From NCBI RefSeq assembly GCF_028623165.1, contig NZ_CP117768.1, forward strand, positions 6,018,001 to 6,082,000: DNA of 64,000 nt. The letters run 5' to 3'. Within the stretch, counting starts at the first letter, position 1. Every line of letters starts with the position of its first letter. The notes beneath the pieces were generated by a model, which was not told the DNA's origin, did not search any database, and saw nothing but the letters and a program-made list of their open reading frames with translations. Position numbers and translations under genes: made by a program. Positions 8,608-17,077 of this stretch are shown one piece after another. This DNA is from Nostoc sp. UHCC 0926 (GTDB lineage: Bacteria > Cyanobacteriota > Cyanobacteriia > Cyanobacteriales > Nostocaceae).

Positions 8608-10050
8608 ATGACGATAACGACTGACCCTGATGTTGGGGCCCGCGAGGCGCTACGCCTAATCGGCCCCGATCCCGATAACTGGATACCCGACCGCCCAGGC
8701 GTCGATCACAACGTCACGGTGGTGGGTGGCAGCGGCAGTGGCAGCACCTTTGCATTTGCGCTGCGGCGCGCCGGCATCGGCCGCGTAACGGTGATCGACG
8801 CGGCCGACGACGAGGCTCATGCCGGCGTGTGGCTCAACCGAGCGCGGATGAATAAACTACGCACGCCGAAGAACCTGCCTGGCCACGAACTTGGGATTCC
8901 AGCGCTGTCGTTCCAAGCTTGGTACGAGGCGCGGCACGGTACTGAGGCATACGCAGCGATCGACCGCATCCCCCGGTTGGCGTGGGCTGAGTACCTCAGC
9001 TGGTATCGGCAGTTTTTGGGCATCCCGGTTCGATACCGGACACGGCTGGTGCGGATCGAGCCAGCAGAAGGTTTCTTTCGCCTGCACCTTGAGGTGAATG
9101 GTGTCGCGCAGGTGGAAACCACGCGCAAGATCATCTTTGCCAACGGTGTGGCTGGCACTGGTGGCCCCTACGTGCCATCGGTGCTAGCTGGACTGCCACG
9201 CACGCTGTATGCACACACCGCCGATGCCATCGACTTTACGGCGCTGCGCGGCAAGACTGTAGCAGTGCTGGGCGCTGCGGCCTCGGCCTTCGACGCCGCA
9301 GGAGTGGCGCTCGAATCGGGAGCAAAGGCGGTGCATCTGTTCGCGCGGCGACCAGCGATCGCATCACTGCCTATAATTCGCGTGCGCGGGTATCCTGGCG
9401 CTTACTACAACTATCCAGAACTGCCTGATGCAGCTCGCTGGTTCCAGGCTTGGCGTTTTCGCAAAGTTGGTTCTACGCCCCCACCCGACGCGATTGAGCG
9501 GGCGATCGCTTTCCCGAACTTCCACCTACACCTGTCCGCAACATGGAGATCAGCGCATGAGCAGGGTAACCGCATCGTCGCGCAGGTGAACGACGATGTT
9601 TTTGAGTTCGATTTTGCGATTGCAGGCACCGGCTACTTCGTTGACCCGACGAAGCGGCCTGAACTAGCCGACTTTGCACACCACATCGCCCTCTGGCGCG
9701 ATCGCTACGAACCACCAACTGACCAGCGCGACGATGAGCTAGGCACGCACCCCTACCTCGGCAGCGCCCATGAATACCAGGAGAAGGTGTCTGGTAGCGC
9801 ACCTTACCTGAACGATATCCACGTCTTCAACCCAGCCGGCTTTGTGAGCTTCGGTCTGCCCATTGGCGACGTGCCCAGCATTCGGCGCGACGTGCCGGCG
9901 GTGGTGGCACGCATCAGCCACGACTTATTCTTCGCCGACTGGGCGCTACACGAGGCACGCATCACAGGCGACAACATCGCGCCAGACTTTGATGCCTCGC
10001 TGTACGCAGCCGCATTATGGAAACAGCCAGCCAAGGCGGCAGTTAGCTAA
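8608..10050 (+). CDS. FAD/NAD(P)-binding monooxygenase-like oxidoreductase, GC-rich, probably transferred
   Basis: This 480-aa protein has an N-terminal dinucleotide fold VTVVGGSGSGSTFAFALRRA with a G-x-G-x-x-G-type loop. A second Rossmann segment is GKTVAVLGAAASAFDAAGVA near residue 215. AGTGYFVDP is the late flavin/NAD motif of class B-type monooxygenases and lysine/ornithine hydroxylase relatives. It probably oxygenates or oxidises a small molecule with FAD and NAD(P)H. The base composition is clearly unlike its neighbours: GCC, GCG, CGC and GGC codons dominate and third positions are mostly G or C, although a few HIP1 octamers are present. Transfer from a high-GC bacterium is inferred. 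It has its own gap from the preceding gene. Confidence 0.8.
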   Translation: MTITTDPDVGAREALRLIGPDPDNWIPDRPGVDHNVTVVGGSGSGSTFAFALRRAGIGRVTVIDAADDEAHAGVWLNRARMNKLRTPKNLPGHELGIPALSFQAWYEARHGTEAYAAIDRIPRLAWAEYLSWYRQFLGIPVRYRTRLVRIEPAEGFFRLHLEVNGVAQVETTRKIIFANGVAGTGGPYVPSVLAGLPRTLYAHTADAIDFTALRGKTVAVLGAAASAFDAAGVALESGAKAVHLFARRPAIASLPIIRVRGYPGAYYNYPELPDAARWFQAWRFRKVGSTPPPDAIERAIAFPNFHLHLSATWRSAHEQGNRIVAQVNDDVFEFDFAIAGTGYFVDPTKRPELADFAHHIALWRDRYEPPTDQRDDELGTHPYLGSAHEYQEKVSGSAPYLNDIHVFNPAGFVSFGLPIGDVPSIRRDVPAVVARISHDLFFADWALHEARITGDNIAPDFDASLYAAALWKQPAKAAVS

Positions 10051-10072
10051 GGAATGCGTAGTACACAGGAAT

Positions 10073-10146
10073 TTTAGATTTTAGATTTTGGATTTTAGAT
10101 TCAATTCCAATCCAAAATTGCAAATCCAAAATCCAAAATTGAATTG
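10073..10146. repeat. Heptamer tandem repeat and its inverted counterpart
   Basis: The tract is built on TTTTAGA/TTTTGGA heptamers, followed by an inverted CCAAAAT-type tract, so the two halves can pair. Short heptamer repeats of this sort are known from heterocystous cyanobacteria. It fills the gap between the FAD protein and the esterase gene. Confidence 0.55.
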
Positions 10147-10172
10147 CCCAAATCAAATTAGGAGTCACAACT

Positions 10173-10838
10173 ATGCCTGTTGAACAACGTCACGACACCA
10201 GCAATGGTTCCTTGCCTTATCTTTTCTCGCCTGTTTCTGACAATGCCAACAAACCTGCAACCCTCGTGCTGTTTCTGCATGGAGCACGCGATCGCGGGAC
10301 GGATCTGAATGTGCTACTAAAATGGGGTCTACCTCGTTTTGTGGATTTATCCAACTCGTTACCTTATGTCTTCGCCGCACCCCAGATTCCGGCCGAACAG
10401 ACTTGGGTAGATCGAGCAGATGATGTGCTTGCTTTGCTCGATGAACTGATCGCCTCCCAGCCCATTGATCCAGCGCGGGTGATATTAGCCGGGTTCAGTT
10501 TAGGCTCGGCGGGTATTTGGCATCTCGCTGCTTTGCATCCCGATCGCTTTGCAGGTCTAGTAGCAGTATCTGGCCGTGTACCCAAGTCATTAGGAGAAAC
10601 CGAACTAGCTGCACTCAAAGACATTCCCGTTCAGATATTCCAAGGTGGACAGGATAAAAATCTGCCGATTGAGGATACAGAACATTTTGTTGAGCGCTTA
10701 CGCAAAGTAGGGGGAAAAGTCGATTTGACTGTGCTGCCGGAAGGTGATCATTTTATTGCAGATGAGGTATACAGCGATCCGAAGTTGCAACAGTGGCTAA
10801 TTTCACAGAGCCCTCGTGAAATTTCTGTAGTTGTCTAA
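10173..10838 (+). CDS. Alpha/beta hydrolase, phospholipase/carboxylesterase type
   Basis: This 221-aa serine hydrolase has the oxyanion-region motif LVLFLHGARDRG and the nucleophile elbow GFSLG (Ser109). The probable triad partners are Asp161 (GGQDKNLP) and His193 (LPEGDHF). The length fits the carboxylesterase/phospholipase (YpfH/dienelactone hydrolase-like) group. It has no signal peptide, so it acts in the cytoplasm. It cleaves an ester, substrate unknown; its place after two oxygenase-type genes suggests work on a pathway intermediate. GAGT before the ATG gives a plausible ribosome site. The next gene starts only 6 bp after its stop. Confidence 0.85.
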   Translation: MPVEQRHDTSNGSLPYLFSPVSDNANKPATLVLFLHGARDRGTDLNVLLKWGLPRFVDLSNSLPYVFAAPQIPAEQTWVDRADDVLALLDELIASQPIDPARVILAGFSLGSAGIWHLAALHPDRFAGLVAVSGRVPKSLGETELAALKDIPVQIFQGGQDKNLPIEDTEHFVERLRKVGGKVDLTVLPEGDHFIADEVYSDPKLQQWLISQSPREISVVV

Positions 10839-10844
10839 TGGATT

Positions 10845-11519
10845 ATGTCTTACGCACCACCCGATCACTGGAATCAAGTCTTTGCTAAATGGAAGGATGC
10901 TGGCACCGATCTAGATTGGGGAACCCAATGGACGAAAGTTCACCTTCCGTTCCTCAAATCCGCCAACGTTAAAACTGTGCTTGACCTTGGTTGCGGGACA
11001 GGGAACGACGTGTTACGTCTTGTAAGGCAAGGTTTCACAGTAATTGGTGTGGATTTTTCAGATGAAGCAGTGCAACAAGGACACGAGAAAGCAAAAAAGC
11101 TAGGACTAAGCGCACAGTTTGTAGTTGCGGATATGGCAAAACGTTTGCCTTTTGATAGTGCAACATTGGATGCTGTCATGTCCAATGTTGCCATCCACAT
11201 GTTTTCAGATCAGATTACACGCCAGTTGTTTAAAGAAATTCGACGAATAGTACGCCCCAACGGATTATTTGTTTTCCATGTTAATTCTACAGAAGACGCT
11301 TTAGTTCGGGCAGAACGCCACCCACCCATACGCGAAATCGAGCCAAATTACTTTCTAGAACATGATGGACAAACTATGCATTTTTTCTCTAAAGAATATT
11401 TGCTAGACCTTTTATCTGACTGGAAAGATGTAGAGCTAAAACATTACGAAATATTGCATGAGCAAACAGGCAAGCCGTTTAAAAGAGTTTGGTGGGGTAA
11501 GGCAATACAGCCTGACTAA
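10845..11519 (+). CDS. Class I SAM-dependent methyltransferase
   Basis: This 224-aa protein shows the methyltransferase motif I VLDLGCGTGNDVLRL, followed by GVDFSDEAVQQG with the acidic ribose-binding residue, FVVADMAKRLPF and the DAVMSNVAIHMF region. It uses S-adenosylmethionine; the acceptor is unknown. The composition suits the small thiol or metabolite methyltransferases related to TPMT/TehB. The very short distance to the esterase gene indicates co-transcription. Confidence 0.85.
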   Translation: MSYAPPDHWNQVFAKWKDAGTDLDWGTQWTKVHLPFLKSANVKTVLDLGCGTGNDVLRLVRQGFTVIGVDFSDEAVQQGHEKAKKLGLSAQFVVADMAKRLPFDSATLDAVMSNVAIHMFSDQITRQLFKEIRRIVRPNGLFVFHVNSTEDALVRAERHPPIREIEPNYFLEHDGQTMHFFSKEYLLDLLSDWKDVELKHYEILHEQTGKPFKRVWWGKAIQPD

Positions 11520-11687
11520 TCGCCTCGTTAAGAGTTTTAAGAATGGGATGTATTACGAGAGGGCTGCTGCGTCTGGATGGGAACCAGTCAATATATTAAT
11601 ATCTTCGTGAGATGGAAAATAGAATCATGAACATAATGCTTCGTCCCAAGTCAAAACCGAACTTTTTCGCCAAAATTCAGTTGACTT

Positions 11688-12308
11688 ATGTCAGATTCTC
11701 GCAAAGAAATCAGAATTTGTTTTATTGGTGAATCGTTTGTCAATGGCACAGGTGATCCAGAGTTTCTGGGTTGGACAGGTAGAGTGTGCCGCAATGCTGA
11801 GTCAAGAGGATACGCTATCACCCATTACAATTTGGGGGTGCGGGCAGAGACGAGTCGGTTTCTCAAACAACGTTGGTACTCAGAAGTCTCCTATCGTCTC
11901 CCAAGAGAATCCGATGGTCGAGTAGTGTTTTCCTTTGGCGTAAACGATTCAGGATGGGCGGGTAAACAGCAAGGAATCGAATTGTCAGAGTCGATCACAA
12001 ATGCTCGCACTATCTTAAGTCAAGCAAAGCAACTCTATCCGATCTTGATGGTTAGTCCGCCACCCTGTGGTGATGTCGCTCAAGAAAAAAGAAATCAAAT
12101 TCTCGCAAATCTGTCACAGGAATTTGCATTAGTTTGTGATCAACTAGATGTTCCGTATCTCGATGTGTTTTCCAGTTTGGTGAAGTCACCAATCTGGCTA
12201 GCAGAAGCAAAAGCCAATGACGGCGCTCACCCAAAAGCAGATGGTTATGCAGAATTTGCAGCGCTCGTACAAAACTGGGAAGGTTGGTTAAATTGGTTCA
12301 CACCTTAA
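11688..12308 (+). CDS. GDSL/SGNH-like lipase or esterase
   Basis: The 206-aa protein begins its catalytic domain with RICFIGESFVNGTGD, in which GES replaces GDS. It continues with FSFGVNDSGW (block III Asn) and ends with NDGAHPKADGYAEFA, the D-x-x-H block of SGNH hydrolases. It cleaves an acyl ester of unknown identity. No signal peptide is visible. It lies 168 bp after the methyltransferase and is followed by a 21-bp minisatellite. Confidence 0.82.
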   Translation: MSDSRKEIRICFIGESFVNGTGDPEFLGWTGRVCRNAESRGYAITHYNLGVRAETSRFLKQRWYSEVSYRLPRESDGRVVFSFGVNDSGWAGKQQGIELSESITNARTILSQAKQLYPILMVSPPPCGDVAQEKRNQILANLSQEFALVCDQLDVPYLDVFSSLVKSPIWLAEAKANDGAHPKADGYAEFAALVQNWEGWLNWFTP

Positions 12309-12387
12309 AAAATGCTGACATCGTTATCCTATTGGTTAATCATGGCTTAGTACAATTTTGCGTAAAAGCGTAGCGTTTTTAATGCAT

Positions 12388-12555
12388 CGGCACGCATTGG
12401 CATTGTATCGGGATGCATTAACATTGTATCGGCACGCATTAACATTGCATCGGCACGCATTAACATTGCATCGGGATGCATTAACATTGTATCGGCACGC
12501 ATTGGCATTGTATCGGGACGCATTAACATTGCATCGGGATGCATTGGCATTGCAA
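12388..12555. repeat. Minisatellite: eight 21-bp units
   Basis: Units begin at 12388 and every 21 bp to 12535, with consensus CGGSAYGCATTRRCATTGYAT. Variation is concentrated at three positions (CAC/GAT/GAC, GG/AA and TAT/CAT). The period is a multiple of three, so both strands remain open: the + strand reads heptads such as HALTLYR and the - strand heptads such as MLMRADT. No ribosome site or conserved flanking protein supports translation. A region of palindromes (12630-12685) follows. Confidence 0.8.
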
Positions 12556-12744
12556 GGTATTGCCTTTCATTAATTCGCTACAAATTAATGAAATCTGTAC
12601 TTAGTCGATGTGTTGCATAGGCTTTTAGTTGTGCGTTAGCGTTCGCGTAGCGTCTCGTAGAGAAGCGGGGCGGAACGCACGTCGCATTTTATTTAGAAAT
12701 TTCAACACTTTCTCAATCAAATACTTTCAATCAACAACATCTCT

Positions 12745-13743
12745 ATGACCTTACCAACCACCAAGCTCGGTAAAACTGGATTGACAGTTTCCCGCCTTTG
12801 TCTCGGCACCATGACCTTCGGATTGCAGACCGACGAAGAAACTTCCAGAGACATCCTCGACACCGCTGCTGATGGCGGTATCAACTTTTTGGATACAGCC
12901 GACGTTTATCCCCTTGGTGGCGGGCTTGCTACTGCTGGTAGCACCGAAGAAATCGTTGGGCGCTGGCTCAAAGGCAAACGCGAACATTTTATCTTGGCTA
13001 CCAAGTGCGTCGGCCGCGTTGGCCCTGCACCTTGGGATCAGGGGGCTTCGCGTAAACATATTCTGGATGCGATCGATGCTTCCCTGCGGCGGCTGGGAAC
13101 TGATTACATCGACCTGTACCAATTGCACTCCGACGATGCCTCAACCCCCCTCGATGAAACCCTGGAAGCGCTAGACGCGGTGGTTCGTGCTGGCAAGGTG
13201 CGCTACATCGGGGTTTCCAACTTCTTAGCCTATCGACTCGCCCGCGCCTTGGGTCGCGCCGAGACGCGCAATCTAACTAGGTTCATCTCAATTCAGCCCC
13301 GCTACAATCTGTTGTTCCGCGAAATTGAGCGAGAACTATTACCCCTGGCGAAAGAAGAAGGGCTGGGTGTAATTTCCTATAATCCTTTGGCGGGGGGTCT
13401 ACTCACCGGCAAACACATTCTCGCCAAAGGCCCCACCTCAGGCACCCGTTTCACGCTAGGTGCTGCCGCAGAACGTTATCAAGATCGCTACTGGCACGAT
13501 CGCGAGTTTAATACTGTTGAGGAATTACGCACAGTGGCGGATCTAGCTGGATTGTCCCTCACCACCCTAGCAGTGGCTTGGGTTTTATCTAATCCCATTA
13601 TCACTGCCCCCATCATTGGCGCTAGCCGTCCAGAACAACTTGCTGATAGCCTCAAGGCAGTAGAACTAAAACTCGACGATAGTTTGAAACAAAAGTTAGA
13701 TGACCTAACCGCCGAATATCGAAGAGGAGATTCTCTTCGTTAG
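12745..13743 (+). CDS. Aldo/keto reductase
   Basis: This 332-aa TIM-barrel oxidoreductase has the full catalytic tetrad: Asp50 and Tyr55 (FLDTADVYPLG), Lys87 (ILATKC) and His128 (LYQLHSDD). It also has the NADPH-binding C-terminal PIIGASRPEQL. It reduces aldehydes or ketones with NADPH in the cytoplasm. The family is broad and the substrate cannot be inferred. It is the penultimate gene of the + strand cluster and ends at a clear terminator. Confidence 0.92.
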   Translation: MTLPTTKLGKTGLTVSRLCLGTMTFGLQTDEETSRDILDTAADGGINFLDTADVYPLGGGLATAGSTEEIVGRWLKGKREHFILATKCVGRVGPAPWDQGASRKHILDAIDASLRRLGTDYIDLYQLHSDDASTPLDETLEALDAVVRAGKVRYIGVSNFLAYRLARALGRAETRNLTRFISIQPRYNLLFREIERELLPLAKEEGLGVISYNPLAGGLLTGKHILAKGPTSGTRFTLGAAAERYQDRYWHDREFNTVEELRTVADLAGLSLTTLAVAWVLSNPIITAPIIGASRPEQLADSLKAVELKLDDSLKQKLDDLTAEYRRGDSLR

Positions 13744-13766
13744 GAATGATTTTATTTAACACCACC

Positions 13767-13798
13767 GGACGGCTAGATAAGCCGTCCATTTTTATTTT
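13767..13798 (+). terminator. Rho-independent terminator of the aldo/keto reductase gene
   Basis: An 8-bp GC-rich stem (GGACGGCT and AGCCGTCC) with loop AGATA is followed by ATTTTTATTTT. The stop codon is 24 bp upstream. Confidence 0.85.
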
Positions 13799-13831
13799 AC
13801 AGAACAGCTTGATGCTACGAGATCGACTTTC

Positions 13832-15712
13832 ATGACGAAAAAAGCCAGACAATCCAAATCCTTTCAACGTGCTGCTGATGCACCAGATTTGCCATCAACT
13901 CCATTCAGGTTCATTTGCTATTTCATTAACCAGTTCCGCTGGTGGTATGTGGCAGCAGTGATCCTGGAGATAATACACGCAACCTGTGGGATTATGTTGC
14001 CTTATGCCATTGGTGAGATCATCCGGGGCGTAACGCGACGGGCGGGCGACAACAAGCCCATTTTTGATGCCATGAGGCAACCCCTGATGCTGTTCACCGC
14101 CTTGAGTGTGGGTGAAGTGGTATTCGGGCGATCGGCTGGACTCTTGCATACCATCCTCCATCCGATCCACAGACAGCACATCGTCCGATCGCTATATGCC
14201 TACTTGCAGCACCATTCGCATCGCTACATGAGCAGCAGTTTTTCCGGGGCATTGGCACATCGGATTAGCGAAACTTCTCTCGGTGTTACCCAGACGATGC
14301 AAATGATGATTACTGAATTTATGCCAGTAATCGTCGTGTATACTGTCGCCACAATGTTACTGTATCGCGCCTATCCTCCGCTTGCTGCACTCGTGGGAAT
14401 ATGGGCAGTTCTCTTCATCAGTATTTCGTTCTGGCTGGCAACTCGCTGCCGAATTTACTCCCAGAAAGCCGCAGCCGCAAGAAGTGAGACAACTGGCATC
14501 ATTGTAGATGCAGTAACAAATATTACTAGTAGCCGACTGTTTGCTCGCTTGGGTTTTGAACGACGCTATTTGAATGAGCAATTAAGGCGCGAAATCAAAG
14601 AGGTAAGAGAGTCCAATTGGTACTCGGAGCGAATCCGCTGGTTTCAGTTCATCTCAGCAGCCATTCTGAAAATCAGCACCCTGTATTACTCGCTTTCCCT
14701 CTGGAGTCAAGGAGTGATCGCTACTGCTGACTTCGTTGTGGCAACCAGCCTGTCGCTGTTGATCATCAGTGAAGCCCGCAATTTGAGCCGCCGCTTTCTG
14801 GAATTTTTTGAACATATTGGTAATGTCGCCAATGGTGTCTTGATCATCGTTCAACCCCACGAGTTGATTGATCGCGATCGCGCGATCGCCCACTCAATCA
14901 CCCAAGGTAAGATTGAGTTTCGGCGGGTGAATTTCAACTACTCGGATGAGAAGAAAGTTTTCCACAACCTTTCTGTTACCGTCTTAGCGGGACAGCGTAT
15001 CGGACTAGTGGGCTTATCCGGCTCTGGAAAATCCACCTTTGTCAATTTGATTCTGCGTTTGTTCGACCCACAATCTGGACAGATTATCATTGATGGGGTC
15101 GATATTCGAGACATGACTCAAGATGCCTTACATGCTCAGATCAGCTTGATTCCTCAAGATCCGTCTCTGTTTCATCGCACTTTGCTAGAAAATATTCGTT
15201 ACGGACGCTTGGATGCAACCGATGAAGAAGTGATCGAGGCCTCGCGAAAGGCTCATGCTCACGATTTCATCGCCCAAAGTAAGGATGGTTACGATTCTCT
15301 GGTGGGCGAACGTGGTGTCAAGTTGTCTGGAGGGCAGAGGCAGCGCATTGCGATCGCCCGGGTAATTCTCAAAGATGCGCCGATCCTGATATTGGATGAA
15401 GCCACCTCTAGTCTTGATTCAATCACCGAAAAAGCGATCCAAGATACCCTCGACTTAGCAATGAATGGGAAAACGGTGATCGTGGTGGCTCATCGGCTAT
15501 CTACCATCGTCCATCTAGACCGGATTCTGGTGTTCGACAAAGGTCGCATTATCGAAGATGGTTCCCACGCCAAACTATTAGCACTCGGCGGCGCTTACCA
15601 TAGGTTATGGAAAATGCAGGCGGGTGGATTTCTACCAGAAAATCTTGGCGAGGAACCCATACATCAGGTTCGCAGTGGCACAGATAATGTTCAAAAGGGA
15701 ATGATCGCTTGA
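13832..15712 (+). CDS. ABC transporter, fused permease and ATPase (exporter type)
   Basis: This 626-aa half-transporter has an N-terminal six-helix type-1 export domain (about residues 30-330). The ATPase domain has Walker A GLSGSGKST at 394-402, Q-loop SLIPQDPSLFHR, signature KLSGGQRQRIAIARVI, Walker B ILILDEATSSLDS and the switch His in VVAHRLSTI. It probably works as a homodimer in the inner membrane exporting a lipid, drug or peptide. Being last in the cluster, it may export a toxic compound or a product. No partner half-transporter is nearby. Confidence 0.92.
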   Translation: MTKKARQSKSFQRAADAPDLPSTPFRFICYFINQFRWWYVAAVILEIIHATCGIMLPYAIGEIIRGVTRRAGDNKPIFDAMRQPLMLFTALSVGEVVFGRSAGLLHTILHPIHRQHIVRSLYAYLQHHSHRYMSSSFSGALAHRISETSLGVTQTMQMMITEFMPVIVVYTVATMLLYRAYPPLAALVGIWAVLFISISFWLATRCRIYSQKAAAARSETTGIIVDAVTNITSSRLFARLGFERRYLNEQLRREIKEVRESNWYSERIRWFQFISAAILKISTLYYSLSLWSQGVIATADFVVATSLSLLIISEARNLSRRFLEFFEHIGNVANGVLIIVQPHELIDRDRAIAHSITQGKIEFRRVNFNYSDEKKVFHNLSVTVLAGQRIGLVGLSGSGKSTFVNLILRLFDPQSGQIIIDGVDIRDMTQDALHAQISLIPQDPSLFHRTLLENIRYGRLDATDEEVIEASRKAHAHDFIAQSKDGYDSLVGERGVKLSGGQRQRIAIARVILKDAPILILDEATSSLDSITEKAIQDTLDLAMNGKTVIVVAHRLSTIVHLDRILVFDKGRIIEDGSHAKLLALGGAYHRLWKMQAGGFLPENLGEEPIHQVRSGTDNVQKGMIA

Positions 15713-15811
15713 CATTTGCCGCTACTTGAGGTTTATTTGCAAATTCAATTCAGGTATTGTGCGGGAAAGAGTCCACAAAACTAAAGTAATATAATTGAAG
15801 TAGGGTGTGTT

Positions 15812-16015
15812 ATGCCGGAGGCTAACGCACCTAGAATTGTCAGATTTTCACGAATAGCTTATCAGTTTCAGCTTGTTGCTGTGTCATTAACCGCAATTCC
15901 TCTCGATCCATTGATCGCTACTATTGTTATTCTCTACATCCTCAAAATCGGCTTGAATGTCTATTGTAAGTATACCGATGCAGGTGACGGGGGAACTTTA
16001 CCACCAGGGAAATAA
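15812..16015 (+). CDS. Doubtful small ORF in a repeat-rich gap
   Basis: The 67-codon frame starts inside a common extragenic palindrome (GGGTGTGTTATGCC ... GGCTAACGCACC), which speaks against it. The middle (LTAIPLDPLIATIVILYILKI) is hydrophobic and could be a membrane segment. No family is recognised. The rest of the gap 15713-16415 shows no gene, only AT-rich sequence and a CCTCTCCCCTCCTGCCTCC tract. Confidence 0.2.
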   Translation: MPEANAPRIVRFSRIAYQFQLVAVSLTAIPLDPLIATIVILYILKIGLNVYCKYTDAGDGGTLPPGK

Positions 16016-16415
16016 AATACATATGCGATCGCTTCCTTAAGAGGAGCAACCCGAAAAAGTGAGATTATCGTGAAATGAGCAGGGGAGGCAGGGGGAGTAA
16101 AGATAAATTTTGAGGAATTTTTACGACTGGTATAGCCATCAATACACTTATTTATTTCTCTCCCCATCTCAAAACCCCAAAACGCGATCACACCTCCACA
16201 AACCCAAACGCAATTCCTACTGTAAGCTTTACAAAGTATAAGTAGAACGATGTGGAAAAACTAAACTATGTTAAAAAAAATTAAATAGACTCAAACCCTC
16301 TCCCCTCCTGCCTCCTGCCTCATCCCAACGATAAATATTCACACCGACCTACTTACATTTCCCCGACTCTTGAGTTGAGCCTACAATATAAAAAAGCAAG
16401 TTATCTGTAATCTCT

Positions 16416-16604
16416 ATGGAAAAGCTCAATATTAAAGAAGAAGCTCGAAAGCTAATTGATAAATTACCTGCTAACTCAACATGGGATGACCTCATGTATG
16501 AGATTTATGTTAGGCAAGTTGTGGAAGCTGGACTTGCTGAGAGTCAAGCTGGTAAAGTAATTTCCGTACAGGAAGTTAGGGCAAAATTTGGACTACCAGA
16601 GTGA
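16416..16604 (+). CDS. Antitoxin-like protein of a ParE/RelE-type module
   Basis: This 62-aa acidic, helical protein (EEARKLIDKLPANSTWDDLM ... GKVISVQEVRAKFGL) resembles the short antitoxins paired with ParE/RelE toxins in cyanobacteria. Its stop overlaps the GTG start of the toxin remnant (GTGA at 16601-16604), the usual coupled arrangement. The gene is intact. It would bind and neutralise the toxin and repress the operon, but the toxin is now broken. Confidence 0.7.
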   Translation: MEKLNIKEEARKLIDKLPANSTWDDLMYEIYVRQVVEAGLAESQAGKVISVQEVRAKFGLPE

Positions 16605-16885
16605 AAGTTTTTTGGACAGAAACAGCCATAGAAAACCTATCGGCAATTTATACTTACATTGCCCAGAATTCACCTTAGTACGCAACCAGGATTATTGACC
16701 GTATAACCAAACGTTCCCAGCAGCTTGCGAATTTTCCTCTATCTGGTCGAATTGTACCAGAGTTTGAAACCGAGCAAATTCGATAAGTCATCGAAGGTTC
16801 ATATCGAATTATCTATTACATCAAACCAGAACAAATTGATGTACTTGCTGTTATACATGGGGCACAGGAAATTACACCAGTATAG
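16601..16885 (+). pseudogene. ParE/RelE-type toxin with two in-frame stop codons
   Basis: Reading from GTG 16601 gives VKVFWTETAIENLSAIYTYI, then stop TAG at 16676-16678, YATRIIDRITKRSQQLANFP, stop TAA at 16784-16786, and VIEGSYRIIYYIKPEQIDVL to a natural TAG at 16883. This is a full ParE-type toxin scaffold of 94 codons (N-terminal helix pair, R-I-I region, E-G-S-Y-R-I-I-Y strand). There is no frameshift, only two nonsense codons, so inactivation looks recent. Toxins of this type act on gyrase or on ribosome-bound mRNA. Confidence 0.8.
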
Positions 16886-17077
16886 AATAATCGTTAAAAC
16901 AAATTGCTGCGTTAATGCCCTTCCAAACCAATCAAGCAACCGCGATCGCCTCCACAAACCCAAATGCGATCGCTCTCCCAAACCAATCAAGCAAACGCGA
17001 TCGCCCTTCCCCACAAAACCCAAATGCGTAGACGCAACGCGGCTTGTCGTTAGACATCGCACATCGCCCAGATCCCT

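Noticed and set aside
8817..10034. Several ORFs on both strands within the GC-rich FAD gene
   Set aside because: High GC removes stop codons in other frames. Only the + strand frame has a flavoprotein fold.
12388..12555. Minisatellite as CRISPR or as a coding gene
   Set aside because: The 21-bp units have no spacers. Frames exist on both strands only because the period is a multiple of three.
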